Source: Ichthyophis bannanicus (lineage: Eukaryota > Chordata > Amphibia > Gymnophiona > Ichthyophiidae). From it: a DNA stretch of 64,000 bases. The stretch is taken from contig CM066035.1 in assembly GCA_033557465.1 (NCBI GenBank), positions 902,441,309 to 902,505,308 of the forward strand, read 5' to 3'. The translations under genes and the position numbers were made by a program. This document shows positions 10,578 to 21,775 of the stretch, in pieces (within the stretch, counting starts at the first letter, position 1; each line of letters begins with the position of its first letter). Below the pieces are notes generated by a model. It was not told where the DNA came from and made no database searches. It saw nothing but the letters and a program-made list of their open reading frames with translations.

Positions 10578-11550
10578 ATGCTTCCAGAAAACCTTCCACT
10601 AGACGTTCTTATGCTTTCAAGTGGAAAAGGTTTACCGTTTGGTGTTTGGAAAAGGGTCTTAACCCTCTTGCGATACCTCTGGAATCTTTGCTGGAGTATC
10701 TCCTTCATTTATCTAATGCAGGCCTTAAGACAAATTCAGTAAGAGTCCATTTGAGTGCTATTGCAGCGTCCCTTAACCCTCTAAATGGACAGCCTATTTC
10801 CTCTCATCCTCTTATAGCAAGATTTATGAGAGGCCTTCTAACTAAGCCTCCCATTAGGCCACCACCAGTGGCATGGGACTTAAACCTGGTTCTCGGGCAG
10901 CTCATGAAGCCACCTTTTGAACCTTTAGCTACTACCTCCTTGAAATTCCTTTCTTGGAAGGTTATCTTTCTCATTGCAATCACATCAGCACGCCGCATTA
11001 GTGAGTTGCAAGCGCTAGTAGCTAATCCACCTTATACAAGGTTCCATCATGACAAGGTAGTCCTTAGGACTCATCCACACTTTATGCCTAAGGTGGTCTC
11101 GCCTTTTCATCTGAACCAAGCGGTCTACCTACCTGTGTTTTTTCCAGGGCCTCATGCATAAATGCAGAGAGGAATCTTCATACCTTGGACTGTAAAAGAG
11201 CTCTAGCTTTTTACTTACAAAGAACACAGCAACATAGAAAGTCCTCTCAACTCTTTGTTGCTTTTGATCCTTCTCATTTGGGACTTCCAGTCTCCAAGAG
11301 AACACTATCTAACTGGATTGCTCAGTGTATTTCCTTCGCCTATCAGAGTAAGAACCTTTCTCTGGAGGGCCATGTCACAGCTCACAATGTGAGAGCCATG
11401 GCAGCCTCAGTGGCTCATCTGCACTCTGTGTCTATCGACGACATCTGTCAAGCAGCCACTTGGGCCTCGGTTCATACCTTTACAGCCCATTACTGCTTGG
11501 ACAAGGACTCCCGCCGGGATGCCTTGTTTGGTTAGGCTGTTCTCCAACAC
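10578..11550 (+). pseudogene. D1 tyrosine recombinase, part downstream of D2
   Basis: This continues the YR begun at about 4890. The N-terminal SAM-like part has YAFKWKRF and LLEYLLHLSNAGLKTNSVRVHLSAIAAS. Box I is IAITSARRISELQAL near 10975-11020. A stop at 11159-11161 plus a frameshift separate it from the C-terminal half, which has SKRTLSNWIAQCISFAY, AHNVRAMAAS (HxxR), DICQAATWASVHTF and HYCLD with the presumed Tyr. The C-terminal frame ends at TAG near 11533, where the other copies have a Gln codon. All catalytic residues are present, but the frame is broken by D2, a frameshift and two stops. Confidence 0.85.
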
Positions 11551-11681
11551 CTGTTTCATACCTAATCAACTCCTACCCACCATCCCTGGTAGGATGCCAG
11601 AGATCCATGGGGGGAAGTGGAGCCCTCTTCAGGGACACACAACTTCTGGGGTCTCTCCCTGGCACCTAAAGCTAGGGAGTC

Positions 11682-12060
11682 CCCATATGTGATGACTACA
11701 TTCCTGCTTGTTCCTGGAGATAGCATAGTTACTCACCTGTAACAGGGGATCTCCGGGAACAGCAGGAATTTAGTCCTCACAACCCACCCACCTCCCCTAG
11801 GAGTTGTATCTCTCTCTCTATCTCTTTCCTTTCCCACTCTCTCTCTCTTTGTCTCAGCTTTAAAACTCAACTGGAGAGAGGCAGTTGGGAAAGGCGGGAA
11901 GGCAGCAAGCAGGCGCTGTGGGATGCTCCCAAAAGCTTTCTGATTGGACGCTGGGGAGCGTTCCCGTGCAGGCTCCGTTGGTACCGACGATACCCATATG
12001 TGAGGACTAAATTCCTGCTGTTCCCGGAGATCACCTGTTACAGGTGAGTAACTATGCTTT
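11682..12060 (+). repeat. D1 internal complementary region and right terminal repeat
   Basis: At 11682-11781 the sequence reads as the reverse complement of the left end (up to GGAGAT) followed by the reverse complement of the right end (from AGCATAG). A pyrimidine-rich stretch with TCTC repeats follows (11795-11860). The right terminal repeat (about 11862-12060) contains CGTTGGTACCGACG. The element ends CTATGCTTT. Confidence 0.88.
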
Positions 12061-12962
12061 CTGATCTCTGGATATTCTGATCTGGAAGGGGCGGTATAGG
12101 AAAGGCTTATAAATAAATAAAACATTCAGGGCCATAGGGCACCACAAGCGCTCTGACCCCAACATAACTTTGCTGCTGCGATCAGGGCTTCCCCTACTTT
12201 GGCCTGCAGTGATCTGATCTCGCTGTGGGAAGAAGTAGGGAAAGATCGGTGATTGCGACCTGGTAAGCGGTAGGTTGCCCACGGGGGATCCCATCCCCCT
12301 CAGGCAGAAGAGTACTGTGGTCATGGCACACATCCTCCTGTCTGCCTGCAGGAGATCGGATCCCTGCAGGCAGACAGGAGGGGAAGGGCAGTGATCATAG
12401 CCACATGGAGTTTGGCTGACCCGGGGCGGAACTTGGCCCTCCCACAGACCACGACGTTTGGATGCCTCTTTTCTGGGCACAGTTTTCAACTTCAAGCCAT
12501 GTTAAAAGGTTTGTGAGAATTAATATTAGCTTTAGGACAGAGGATATATCCTCCTGACCTGGAATCCATCCCTCCTGCCAGTGTATTCGCCCTTTCCAAC
12601 TTATCAATACTGCTCCTTCCTGCTCCTGTAGTGCATCCTTCACTTCTTTCCCTCATCTTTTCTTTCACATCTCCTTCCTCATATCTTTCCTGCACAGCAA
12701 ATCTCTTCTGTCCATTTCTGTTCATCCTCACAGAGTTCTCCTTCCTTCTCTCATTCTATCCTTGCCCTCCTTTACATAATCTCCTCTCATCTTTCTCCTT
12801 CCCCCTTTTTTACCCTGCACTTCCTTTGGCCTTCCCCCTTCTCTCATCTTTCTTCTGCTTCTCATTTCTCTCTCTCTCTCTCTCTCGCTCTTTCTCCTGC
12901 TGCATTTGCTGAATTTAAAAACAATGCAGCAGCATTAGGAAGCAAAACAGCAAGGCTCTGAA
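12061..12962. other. Non-coding stretch with a perfect hairpin
   Basis: No gene is seen. The sequence next to D1 (12085-12120) carries a GGCGGTATAG...TAAATAAATAAA tail like the LINE/SINE tails elsewhere in the window. A perfect 19-bp inverted repeat lies at 12334-12352 and 12363-12381 with a ten-base loop, and weaker pairing extends outward. A TC microsatellite lies near 12863-12890. Confidence 0.5.
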
Positions 12963-13222
12963 CAGTGGTATACCAAGGGAGGGTCGACGGGTGTGACCCA
13001 CCCCAGGTACAGGCTGGGAGGGGGTTCACCCCCTCTGGGCCCACACAGCAGAGCCAGTGTGGCAAATTTACCTTAAAGTGGTGGGTGGCTTGCCGTGCTG
13101 TCTCTGCTCCAGGTTTGGTGGCTCTTCTCTCCCTGCTGAAGTCTTGTGAATCGTGAGACTTCTGTCCGGGAGAGAAGAGCCACCCAACCTGGAGCGGAGG
13201 CAGAGTGGCAAGCCACTTATGG
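12963..13222. repeat. Fold-back repeat, possible hAT-like end
   Basis: It begins CAGTGGTATACCAAGGG, resembling hAT-type termini of the CAGTGG class. Inside it, arms 13086-13144 and 13156-13215 form a long imperfect hairpin (about 59 bp per arm, roughly nine mismatches, loop of about eleven bases). No transposase frame is visible and the far end was not located, so the family assignment is tentative. Confidence 0.4.
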
Positions 13223-14479
13223 CTTTAACCTTTCCACTCTGCTGTCTCACCCTATGGGACATTTAAATGTTCCCATTCTGATCATCTATTCCTCCCTGTG
13301 GTACATATGAATAACATCCTAGTTTATGGCCTGTAAGACACAACATGACTGTTTACTGTAGAATGTGTATGTCATAGTGGTTGTAATTTGGCCAGTTTCT
13401 TGTTAAAATTTATTCCGATCTGGCATGAGCAACATGTTTATGTATAGAAAATTTATCTGAGTGGAAAGGGTTAAGGTAAGTTTTCCATGCTGGATCTGCC
13501 GTGTGGGCCCAGCAGGGAGAAGCGCCAGCCTCCACAATGGACAGGCACCTGGCTCTCAGGAACACCATTGGCTCTCAGGACCTCAAACATGTGTAGTACA
13601 TCCCATGACCCCCCCCCCCCTCTTCTGACGCTTCTGTTTTATAACAGGAAGCATTCTGTGAAGAGAGGAAAGGCTCTGGAAACCCACAGTATTGCGCATG
13701 CTCTGGGTCTTGGAGGGCTTTGCTGTTTTGCTTCCTCCTGCTGCTGTATTGACTTTGCATTAAAGCATTAGCAGCTTGAGAGCCTTTGGCTTCTTCCTCT
13801 TTCCCTGCAGCCTGGGTTTAGTGTGCATCATGCTGTTAAAAGCACAAGATGTCTGCCTTAGCTGCAGTAGAAGGGGAAGCAGTCTGAGGCTCGCAGTTTT
13901 AAGTTTAAAAAGAAAAAATTGAGATGGATGGGAGTTGATTTTTTGGCTATTTTTTGGGCAAGAGAGGAGGAGGTACAAAGTTGACTCTAGTCGGATGATG
14001 CCATCGGGCTGTGATGGCAACAGCTAAAATGATGTCATATCCCCACAGGAAAGGGCATTTTTCAGAGTTTTTCAGTTATATTGGGAAACGCTAATTTTCC
14101 AATTTGCAGGGGGATGTTAGGGTTTTCTGGTTATCGAGCCCTGTTTATAGGCCTAATATATCATGGCTTTTCTCGGGGCATTACCTCCAAATGGGTTAGT
14201 TTTGTCATGCCATGATAGCAGTGAACATTATTCCTACACTAGGGTATATATGTTCTCAGTCTCTCAAAAGTACTGCCAGCACTCACCATGGTACTTGCAT
14301 TGTGCCAAAGAACTTCCTTCTGGAGTTCAAAGGATGTAGTGTGTACAGGCAATTTATTAAGCATGGATGTAATTTTATGGCTTCATTTGGGGGGGGGGGG
14401 AATATTTGCATACCATTTGTATATTTGCATATTCATTATGGTTATCTTTAAAAAGCACTAGATGGATAGGAAGCCAGTA
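13223..14479. other. Unassigned non-coding sequence
   Basis: No gene is supported. Short homopolymer runs occur (C run near 13607-13620, G run near 14389-14400). The weak open frames show no domain signature. Confidence 0.45.
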
Positions 14480-14640
14480 TTCTCCAGGACCAAGCAGGAA
14501 GTCAGTCCTCACATATGGGTGACGTCGGCACCGACAGAGCCCCCGTGCGGAGCATTTCCCCAGCTTTCATAGAAAGCCTTTGGGAATGCAGCACGCATGC
14601 GCGGTCCCCTTCCCACCCAAGGGTGCCATCTTGCTCAGGC
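14480..14640 (+). repeat. D3 left inverted terminal repeat
   Basis: Inverted counterpart of about 21010-21185. Shared blocks include GAAAGCCTTTGGGAATGCA and GGGTGCCATCTTGCTC. Confidence 0.85.
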
Positions 14641-14887
14641 TTCTTTTTTCCGCGTAGCCCGACGGATGTATATTTGTTTCACCCGAGGAAGAAGTTGATT
14701 TTCCCTGCGTTAACCTGTTTTTCTTCGGTTCGACGCCGGTTTCCCTTTCCCGCCTGGGCCCGATACGACGGTATCGAGCCCGGATCTCTTTTTCGTTTTT
14801 TGTCCTTAGTGACTAGCGTTCGCGCCATTTTTTCTCTTTTCACTGGCAGCCCTGTCTTTTGACCTTGCAGGGGCCCTTTTTCCCCCG

Positions 14888-17846
14888 ATGGCTGCCAGCG
14901 GGTTTCAAAAGTGTGATCGGTGTAAGAAACTTATGTCTCTCACCGACACACATGACTGCTGCCTCCGGTGCCTCGGACCCGATCATGTGGGAAAATGTCC
15001 TCTAAGGCGTTAAGGAATCGGCAGCACCAAAAGGAAAGAATATTCTCTGACTCCGCGTCCAGTAGGGCCCGGACTTCGTCAGAGGCCTCGACATCTCGGG
15101 ACTCCGGTCCCGAGCAGCGTCGAGGCTCCTCTGAAAGGGGGTCTCCCTCGCGGGAGCATCGTAAGAAGGAAAAACCTGCGAGGGCGGCGTCGGTGGATGC
15201 ACTTGGCTCCTCGAGGGTCAAGTCGCATAGCCCCGAGCGCCATCCCAGGTCTTCGGAGTCGGAGAGGCCTGCAAAACAACCCAGTGTGGAGATGGAGTCC
15301 CCGGGTCACATGAGTACTGTAGTCCTCGTGGACTCACCTCCAGGGGAGCCGACGTCGGGCCCGGCGCTGCCAGGGCCCGAGTCGGGGGCTGCTGAGTCTC
15401 CTGAGCTCGGACTCAGGTTGACGGCCTTGGAGAGCAGCTTGGCTGCCTTCATGGAACAGCAGCAGGCACTGATCGCCGGTCTCACCGGTGCATCTGCCCC
15501 GACCACCGGGACATCGACGTCCAAGTCGACCCTAGAGGCCGAGCCGATCCTCGAGTCCATGCGAGCTCGAGTCGATCCTTGGCCAACATAAGAACATAAG
15601 ATATGCCATACTGGGTCAGACCAAGGTCCATCAAGCCCAGTATTCTGTTTCCAACAGTGGCCAATCTAGGTCATATGTACCTAGCAGTTTCCCCAAGAGA
15701 CACAAGTTCCACAATGCTTGTACTGGGTCAAGCATTGATATCTTCGGTCACTTAATAATGGTTTATGGACCTTTCCTCCAGGAACTTGTCCAAACCTTTT
15801 TAAACCCAGCTACACTAACAGCCTTTACTACATTCTCCGGTCACAAATTCCAGAGTTTGATTACACGTTGAGTGAAAAAATATTTTCTTTTATTAGTCTT
15901 AAATAGTTTACCCTGTAGCTTCATTGCATGTCCCCTAGTCTTTCTATATTCTGATAATGTAAACAATCGATTTACGTTTACCCGTTCCACTCCGTTCATT
16001 AATTTATAGACTTCTATCATATCTCCCCTCAGCCGTCTCTTTTCCAGGTTAAAGAGGCCTAACCTTTTTAGCCTTTCTTCATAGGAGTATCCTTCCATCC
16101 CCTTTACCATTTTGGTGGCTCTTCTCTGAACCTTTTCTAAAATCGCTATATCCTTTTTAAGATACGGCGACCAGAATTGCACACAATATTCAAGGTGCGG
16201 TCTCACCATGGAACGATATAGAGGCATTATAATATATTTTGTTTTATTTTCCATTCCTTTCCTTATCATACCTAGCATTCTATTTGCTCTCTTGGCCGCC
16301 GCTGCACACTGGGCTGAGGGTTTTAACATGGTATCCACAATGACACCTAAATCTTTTTCCTGGGTGGTGGTTCCTAATGTGGAACCTTGCATCATGTAAC
16401 CATAGTTTGGGTTGTTCTTCCCTAGGTGCATAACCTTGCACTTGTCCACATTAAATTTCATCTGCCATTTTGATGCCCAGTCTTCCAATTTATCAAGATC
16501 CTCTTGCAATTTTTCACAATCCTCTTGGGTTTTAACAACTTTAAATAGTTTTGTGTGATCTGCAAATTTGATAACCTCACTTGTTATTCCACTTTCCAGG
16601 TCATTTATGAATATGTCAAAAAGCAGCGGACCCAGCACAGATCCCTGGGGTACACCACTATTCACCTTTCTCCATTGGGAAAATTGACCATTTAGCCCTA
16701 CCCTCTGCTTTCTATCTTTTAACCAAGGTCGTCGACGCCGATACCCTCGGCTATGGAGCAGATGGCATCGATGCCTGCCCGACCGGAGCCGCTCGATTCC
16801 TCCTCCGAGGAGTCCGGCTGGGAGACGGAGGATGAGGAGTCGCCCGACACCTTTCGGACTTGGTGCGTTCCTTCTGACTTGCCCGAGTCCGAGCCTCGGA
16901 GAAGGTCCCCCCCCCCGGAGGATACCCGGTTCTCAGATTCATGCGGGACATGGCCAAGACTTTGGCATTCTCGGCGGATCCCGAGGAGGAGCCTTGAGTC
17001 GAGGAGCTCGAGGCCCTACAGTATGACTCTCCTCCAAAGGAGGCCTTTACTGTTCTGCTTTCTCCGATGCTGGAACGGTTGCTCTTCCGCATGTGGGAGG
17101 CACCGGCCTCGACGCCGGTTTTGAGCAAGCGGGTCGATTCCATCTATCGAGTCCGCAAGAGCCCCAGGTTCCAAAAGGCACAATTACCGCACCACTCCAT
17201 GGTTGTGGAATTGGCCATGCATCGTCTGAAGAGTCAGAAGAGGCACTCCTTGGTGCCTCCTGGCCGGTAGGCCCGGAACCTGGATGCCCTCGGTAAGAAG
17301 TGCTTCCAGGGCTCTATGCTTGCTTGCCTTGTCCAGACCTACCAGCTGTACATGGGCATGTACCTTCGAGACCTGGCAAAGGAAATTGCCAGGTTCTCTG
17401 TTGGTCTCTCCGAGGAACCTTTGCAGAGGTTCAATGCTCTGTCTTCAGGTATTCGTGAGTGTTCGAAGTTTATATCTCGAGCAGCCTATGATGGCTTCAA
17501 GGCTTCGGCCCGAGTAGCCGCAGCCGGCATCAGTGCATGCCGTCAGGCTTGGCTACAGTCATTGGACCTCGAGCCATGGGCGCAGGACAAGTTGGTCGAT
17601 GTCCCCTGCCGAGGTGAAAACCTCTTTGGCAAGCCAATGGCTGACAAGGCTGCCGAACTCGAGACCGAGACTCTTACCCGGACAAGACTGTCCAGAAAAA
17701 CCTCTGCCCCTTCTCAGAAGAAGAAGGGCTCGGGAAAAAAGACCTTTTACCCGAGGAAGTCATCTGCCTATAAACAGTACCCTCATTATCAGGCCTCTGT
17801 AGCTCCCCAACAGGGTCAGCCGTCACAAGAGATACCTGGGTTCTAA
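14888..17846 (+). pseudogene. D3 gag-like ORF1 split by CR1
   Basis: The ATG at 14888 gives MAASGFQKCDRCKKLMSL, then CCLRCLGPDH, the CxxC...CxxC...H signature shared with the other families. A frameshift near 15000 leads to a Ser/Arg/Glu-rich region (frame open to 15591), where a CR1 LINE is inserted at 15586. Beyond it the frame resumes (from 16753) with [14 protein letters not shown], shifts again near 16940, and has a nonsense codon near 17268. The long C-terminal part 17316-17846 is open: LYMGMYLRDLAKEIARF, ASARVAAAGISACRQAWLQSLDLEPW, CRGENLFGK and a Lys-rich tail. It is a structural-protein candidate by position. Confidence 0.8.
15586..16725 (-). mobile_element. CR1-like LINE, 5'-truncated, antisense, inserted in D3 gag
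   Basis: On the minus strand the sequence starts within the RT ([20 protein letters not shown]), continues [21 protein letters not shown], a YADD-equivalent [28 protein letters not shown], then the CR1-typical [26 protein letters not shown] and [24 protein letters not shown]. An uninterrupted frame covers 16665-15841. The 3' end is the TATCTTATGTTCTTATGTT tail at 15586-15605. The catalytic box reads FADH where related copies have FADD (D6-linked CR1 near 33627), so this copy is inactive even where open. No clear target-site duplication was seen. Confidence 0.85.
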
Positions 17847-17859
17847 GTATAGTCCAGAA

Positions 17860-19647
17860 GGGCTATCTCCTCCACTTCCACCAGGTACCCCCTCCTATTT
17901 TCCAGGGGAGCCTCCCAGACTCCCTCTGCACAGGGACTTACTCCTGCAGGAGTTGGCAGGTCTTCTGAAGGAACAGGCAGTGGAACCGGTGCCCCACCAC
18001 CTGAGTGGTCACGGCTTCTATTCCAGGTACTTCCTGGTACCAAAGAGAATAGGAGGCCTCAGACCCATCCTAGACTTGCGAAACCTGAACAAGTTCCTGG
18101 AGAGGGAAAAGTTCAAGATGCTTACCCTTGGAATCCTGCTGCCCTACCTCCAGCAGGGAGATTGGCTATGCTCCATAGATCTAAAGGATGCTTATACTCA
18201 CATCCTTATTCATCCAGACCACAGACAATATCTCAGATTTGTAGTGGGAGGAAACCATTATCAGTACAGAGTACTGCCTTTTGGCCTTACATCCGCCCCC
18301 AGGGTATTCACCAAGTGCCTGGCGGTGGTTGCGGCCTACCTCAGGGTTCAAGGCCTCGTTGTCTTCCCATATCTGGACGATTGGCTCATCAGAGGTCAAT
18401 CCCCGCAAGAGGCCAATCAAGCCACCCTTTGCACTGTCGCTCTGCTTCAGCACCTGGGGTTTGTTATAAACTTCGCAAAGTCCAGTTTGCACCCCTCCCA
18501 GAACATGGAGTTCATAGGAGCTCGACTGGACACCTTTCAGGTAAAGACCTTTCTACCAGTGGACAGGGCCCACAGATTGATAGCTCTGGCCAGGCTATTC
18601 CACAGCAATTCTCTGGTCTCCGCCAGACAATTCCTGAGGCTCTTAGACCACATGGCATCCACGGTCCATGTGACACCAAATGCCCGTCTACACATGAGAC
18701 CAGCTCAGTGGGGCCTCAGGACTCAGTGGCACCAGGCCACAGGAAGCCTCACGGACACAGTGAGGGTGTCCAGCCTACTACAGTCTTCTCTGCAATGGTG
18801 GCTTCATCTTCCGAATCTAGTGCAAGGGGTGCCTTTTCAGGCACCTCCACACTCTCAGGTGCTGACAACTGATGCTTCTCTTCAAGGTTGGGGTGCACAT
18901 TGCCAAGGGGCATGTACTCAAGGCCTGTGGACTCCATGGGAGGCCGCACAGCAGATCAATCTCTTAGAACTGCGAGCTATTCGCTTAGCCCTGAGAACTT
19001 TCTCTCATCTCATCTCTCACCAGTCCGTCTTGGTTCAGACGGACAATCAAGTGGCTGTGTTCTATGTAAACAAACAAGGGGGCACAGGGTCCCGCCTTCT
19101 CTTTCAGGAAGTGCAGAAACTGTGCTCCTGGGCAGTCAATCATGGCATTCTTCTCAAAGCAGTCTACCTCCCAGGTCAGGAGAATTACCTGGCGGACAGA
19201 TTGAGCAGGATTCTGCAGCCACACGAATGGCAGTTGAACCTGTTGGTGGTTCAGCAGATCTTCCTGAGATGAGGTCTTCCAACCATAGATCTCTTTGCCA
19301 GCCCTCTGAACCGTCAACTTCCTAGGTTCTGTTCCAGACAACCGCATCCTCTCAGAATAGCAGCGGATGCGTTTCTCATTCTATGGTCTACAGGTCTCCT
19401 ATATGCATTTCCTCCCACGGCTCTAGTGTCCAAGACACTGTTCAAGGTGATCCGGGACAAGGCCTCAGTGATTCTGGTGGCCCCCAGGTGGCCACGGCAA
19501 CCCTGGTTCCCACTACTGTTGCAACTAGCGGTGGACACTCCTCTTCCTCTGGGGATGCAACCCGATCTCCTGTCTCAGGAGCAGGGATCTCTCTTGCACC
19601 CCAATCTCCAGTCCTTCAATTTGATGGCCTGGCTGCTGAAAGGATAG
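17860..19647 (+). pseudogene. D3 RT-RNase H-methyltransferase-like ORF, single stop
   Basis: A near-intact polyprotein. RT: HGFYSRYFLVPKRIGGLRP, LDLRNLNKFL, SIDLKDAYTHILIHPDH, LPFGLTSAPRVFTKCL and FPYLDDWLIRG (about 18366-18398). RNase H: LTTDASLQGWGAH, INLLELRAIRLAL, QTDNQVAVFYVNKQGG and YLPGQENYLADRLSR. A TGA at 19270-19272, where the other copies have a Trp codon, is the only in-frame stop. The MT-like domain follows: TIDLFASPLNRQLPRFCSR, AADAFLILW, LLYAFPPTALVSKTLFK, VILVAPRWPRQPWFPLLLQL. It ends at 19647. A one-base deletion near 17895 breaks the frame just upstream. The YR frame overlaps its end. Confidence 0.9.
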
Positions 19648-20684
19648 TCCTAGCACCTTTACTACTGCCTAGGGAAGTGGAGGACGTAGTCTTGGCCTCT
19701 AGGAGGCAGTCCACCAGAAAGTCTTAAGCCCTTAAGTGGTGTAGATTTTCTACCTGGTGTACTCAACACAACGAGAATCCTTTCTCATGCCTGGTACCAG
19801 TGGTGCTGCAGTATTTGCTGCACCTGTCCAACCTAGGCCTTAAGTCCAATTCTGTTAGAGTTCATTTTAGTGCTCTTTCAGCACACCACTCACAGGTGGA
19901 GGGTCAATCTCTCTCCAGTCATCCTTTGGTGGTCCGCTTCCTCAGAGGCCTGCTTTTGCTTAAGCCTCCAGTGCGTCCGCCTGCCCCTGAATGGGATTTA
20001 AATGTGGTCTTGCAATGGCTTACTTGCCCACCATTTGAACCTATGGCTACTTGCCCTCTGCGGTTTCTGTCCTGAAAAACGCTATTTCTGGTAGCCCTTA
20101 CCTCAGCGAGGCGAGTGAGTGAGCTTCAGGCCCTAGTCTCAGAAGCACCTTATACTAGATTCTATAGGAACAGGGTAGTCTTACGGACTCACCCTAAGTT
20201 CCTTCCAAAGGTTGTCTCCTCCTTCCACCTCAATCAGGAGGTGGTTCTTCCGACTTTCTTTCCCAAGCCTCATGCTAGCCGGGCTGAGATGGTCTTGCAT
20301 ACCCTGGACTGTCGGAGGGTGTTGTCCTTCTACCTTGACCGTACACGGGAGCACCGGAGGGCGGTTCAGCTCTTCGTCTCTTATGACCCCAATAAGTTGG
20401 GGTTGGCTGTCTCCAAGCGTACTTTGTCCATATGGGTAGCTGACTGCATCGCCTGGGCTTACAGGGCAGCCGACCTCTCGTTGCAGGGTCGAGTTACGGC
20501 TCACCATGTCAGGGCGAAGGCTGCGTCAGTGGCTCATCTCCGCTCTGTTCCGTTGGCAGTCATCTGCCGGGCTGCTACTTGGTCTTCAAGCCAGACTTAT
20601 GCGGCCCACTACTTCCTTGAGAGGGAGTCCCACAGGGACAGTGCTTTCGGGCAAACAGTACTCCATAATCTCTTTGGGGTCTAG
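19560..20684 (+). pseudogene. D3 tyrosine recombinase, two stops
   Basis: All in one frame from the overlap with the MT end to 20684. Stops are TAA at 19725-19727 and TGA at 20073-20075, the latter in place of a Trp codon (FLSWK in relatives). Catalytic motifs are all present: ALTSARRVSELQAL (box I Arg), AHHVRAKAAS (HxxR), VICRAATWSSSQTY and AAHYFLERES with the presumed Tyr nucleophile. The N-terminal part has VLQYLLHLSNLGLKSNSVRVH, the core-binding region. It should integrate the circular cDNA. Confidence 0.88.
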
Positions 20685-20822
20685 GCAACTCCTACCCTCT
20701 GGCCCTGCTGTTGGGCTACCTGTCAGGGGCGTTATCAGAGAAGATTCTCTTCTTGCATGCTGAGGCTCTAGAGGGAGCTCATGTTTCAGTTTGGGGCCTC
20801 TGGTAGCCCTATGCTAGGCAGT

Positions 20823-21185
20823 CCCATATGTGAGTACTGACTTCCTGCTTGGTCCTGGAGAAAGAGTAGTTACTCACCTGTAACAGGTGTTCTCCAGGAG
20901 CAGCAGGAATCAGTCCTCACAACCCTCCCTCCTCCCCTTGGAGTTGCAGTCATATGATTTATTTTTTCTTTTTTTGCTGTCTTTTAGCTGTGTCATCAGA
21001 CTGAGCAAGATGGCACCCTTGGGCAGGAAGGGGACTGCGCATGCGCGCTGCATTCCCAAAGGCTTTCTATGAAAACTGGGGAAATGCTCCGCATGGGGGC
21101 TCCGTCGGCGCCGACGTCACCCATATGTGAGGACTGATTCCTGCTGCTCCTGGAGAACACTTGTTACAGGTGAGTAACTACTCTT
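20823..21185 (+). repeat. D3 internal complementary region and right terminal repeat
   Basis: 20823-20921 is the reverse complement of the left end (to CTGGAGAA) followed by that of the right end (from AGAGTAGTTACTCACC). The right repeat ends with CTCCTGGAGAACACTTGTTACAGGTGAGTAAC-type sequence at 21146-21185. K-type copies have GATCTCC at the equivalent point, so each ICR matches its own family's ends. Confidence 0.88.
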
Positions 21186-21775
21186 ATCAAACAGGCAAGG
21201 GATGAACTGGCGTCCCCAAAATACTCGGAGGGAGCAAAGGTTCTCATTCATTGGCTTTGCCAAAAAAAAATAAAAAGGAAAACAATATATTCCCAGGCTG
21301 TATAATTAAAATGCAGCAAACATTGTAGGTCTTTAATTATCTAGCCTAGAACTCTAAGATGAAGAAAAATACTGAACCTATAAATATATAATCTCCAGGA
21401 ACAAGCAGGAATGTAGTCTTCACATATGGGTATCGTCGGTACCGACGGAGCCTGTGCGGGAACGTTCCCCAGCATCCAATAGGAAAGCTTTTGGGAGCAT
21501 CCCACTGCACCTGCGTCGCTGCCTTCCCACCTTTCCAACTCTCCCTCTTCAGTTTTTCGTTTTCCGCGGAGCCGACAGGCAGCAAACCCTGCCACTGCAG
21601 AAAATCTTCTTTTTGTGGTTGCGTCTGCTTTCACCGTCGACACCTATACCGGTACCACCGGTCTTTTCTTTATTTTCTTACTTCTTTTCCTAAAAAAGAA
21701 AGAATAACTTCTTTTTGGAGGGTCTGTCCCCTCTTGGTGCCAGGCGTCATTTTGGGCACTAGGCCCTCTTCCAAA

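Larger units (their letters stand above)
990..12060 (+). mobile_element. D1: DIRS retrotransposon, K-type, interrupted by D2
   Basis: This is a complete but decayed DIRS1-like element. It has a left inverted terminal repeat (from 990), gag (1372-2968), RT-RH-MT (2955-4893), YR (split: about 4890-4936 and 10578-11550), an internal complementary region (11682-11781) and a right terminal repeat ending GCTTT at 12060. A second DIRS element (D2, 4937-10577) is inserted in the first codons of YR. Removing D2 restores continuity with the same segment of D7 near 39710. DIRS elements replicate through a circular DNA intermediate and integrate with a tyrosine recombinase instead of an integrase. Confidence 0.9.
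14480..21185 (+). mobile_element. D3: DIRS retrotransposon, C-type, best preserved copy
   Basis: Complete structure: left terminal repeat beginning TTCTCCAGGACC (14480), gag (14888-17846) with a CR1 insertion, RT-RH-MT (about 17860-19647, one stop), YR (about 19560-20684, two stops), ICR (20823-20921) and right terminal repeat ending ACTACTCTT (21185). The ends carry CGTCGGCACCGAC on the left and CGTCGGCGCCGACG on the right, the C-type counterpart of the K-type palindrome. Confidence 0.9.

Noticed and set aside
15586..16725. CR1 frame as a host protein with intact RT
   Set aside because: 5'-truncated, antisense inside D3 gag, and the catalytic box reads FADH.
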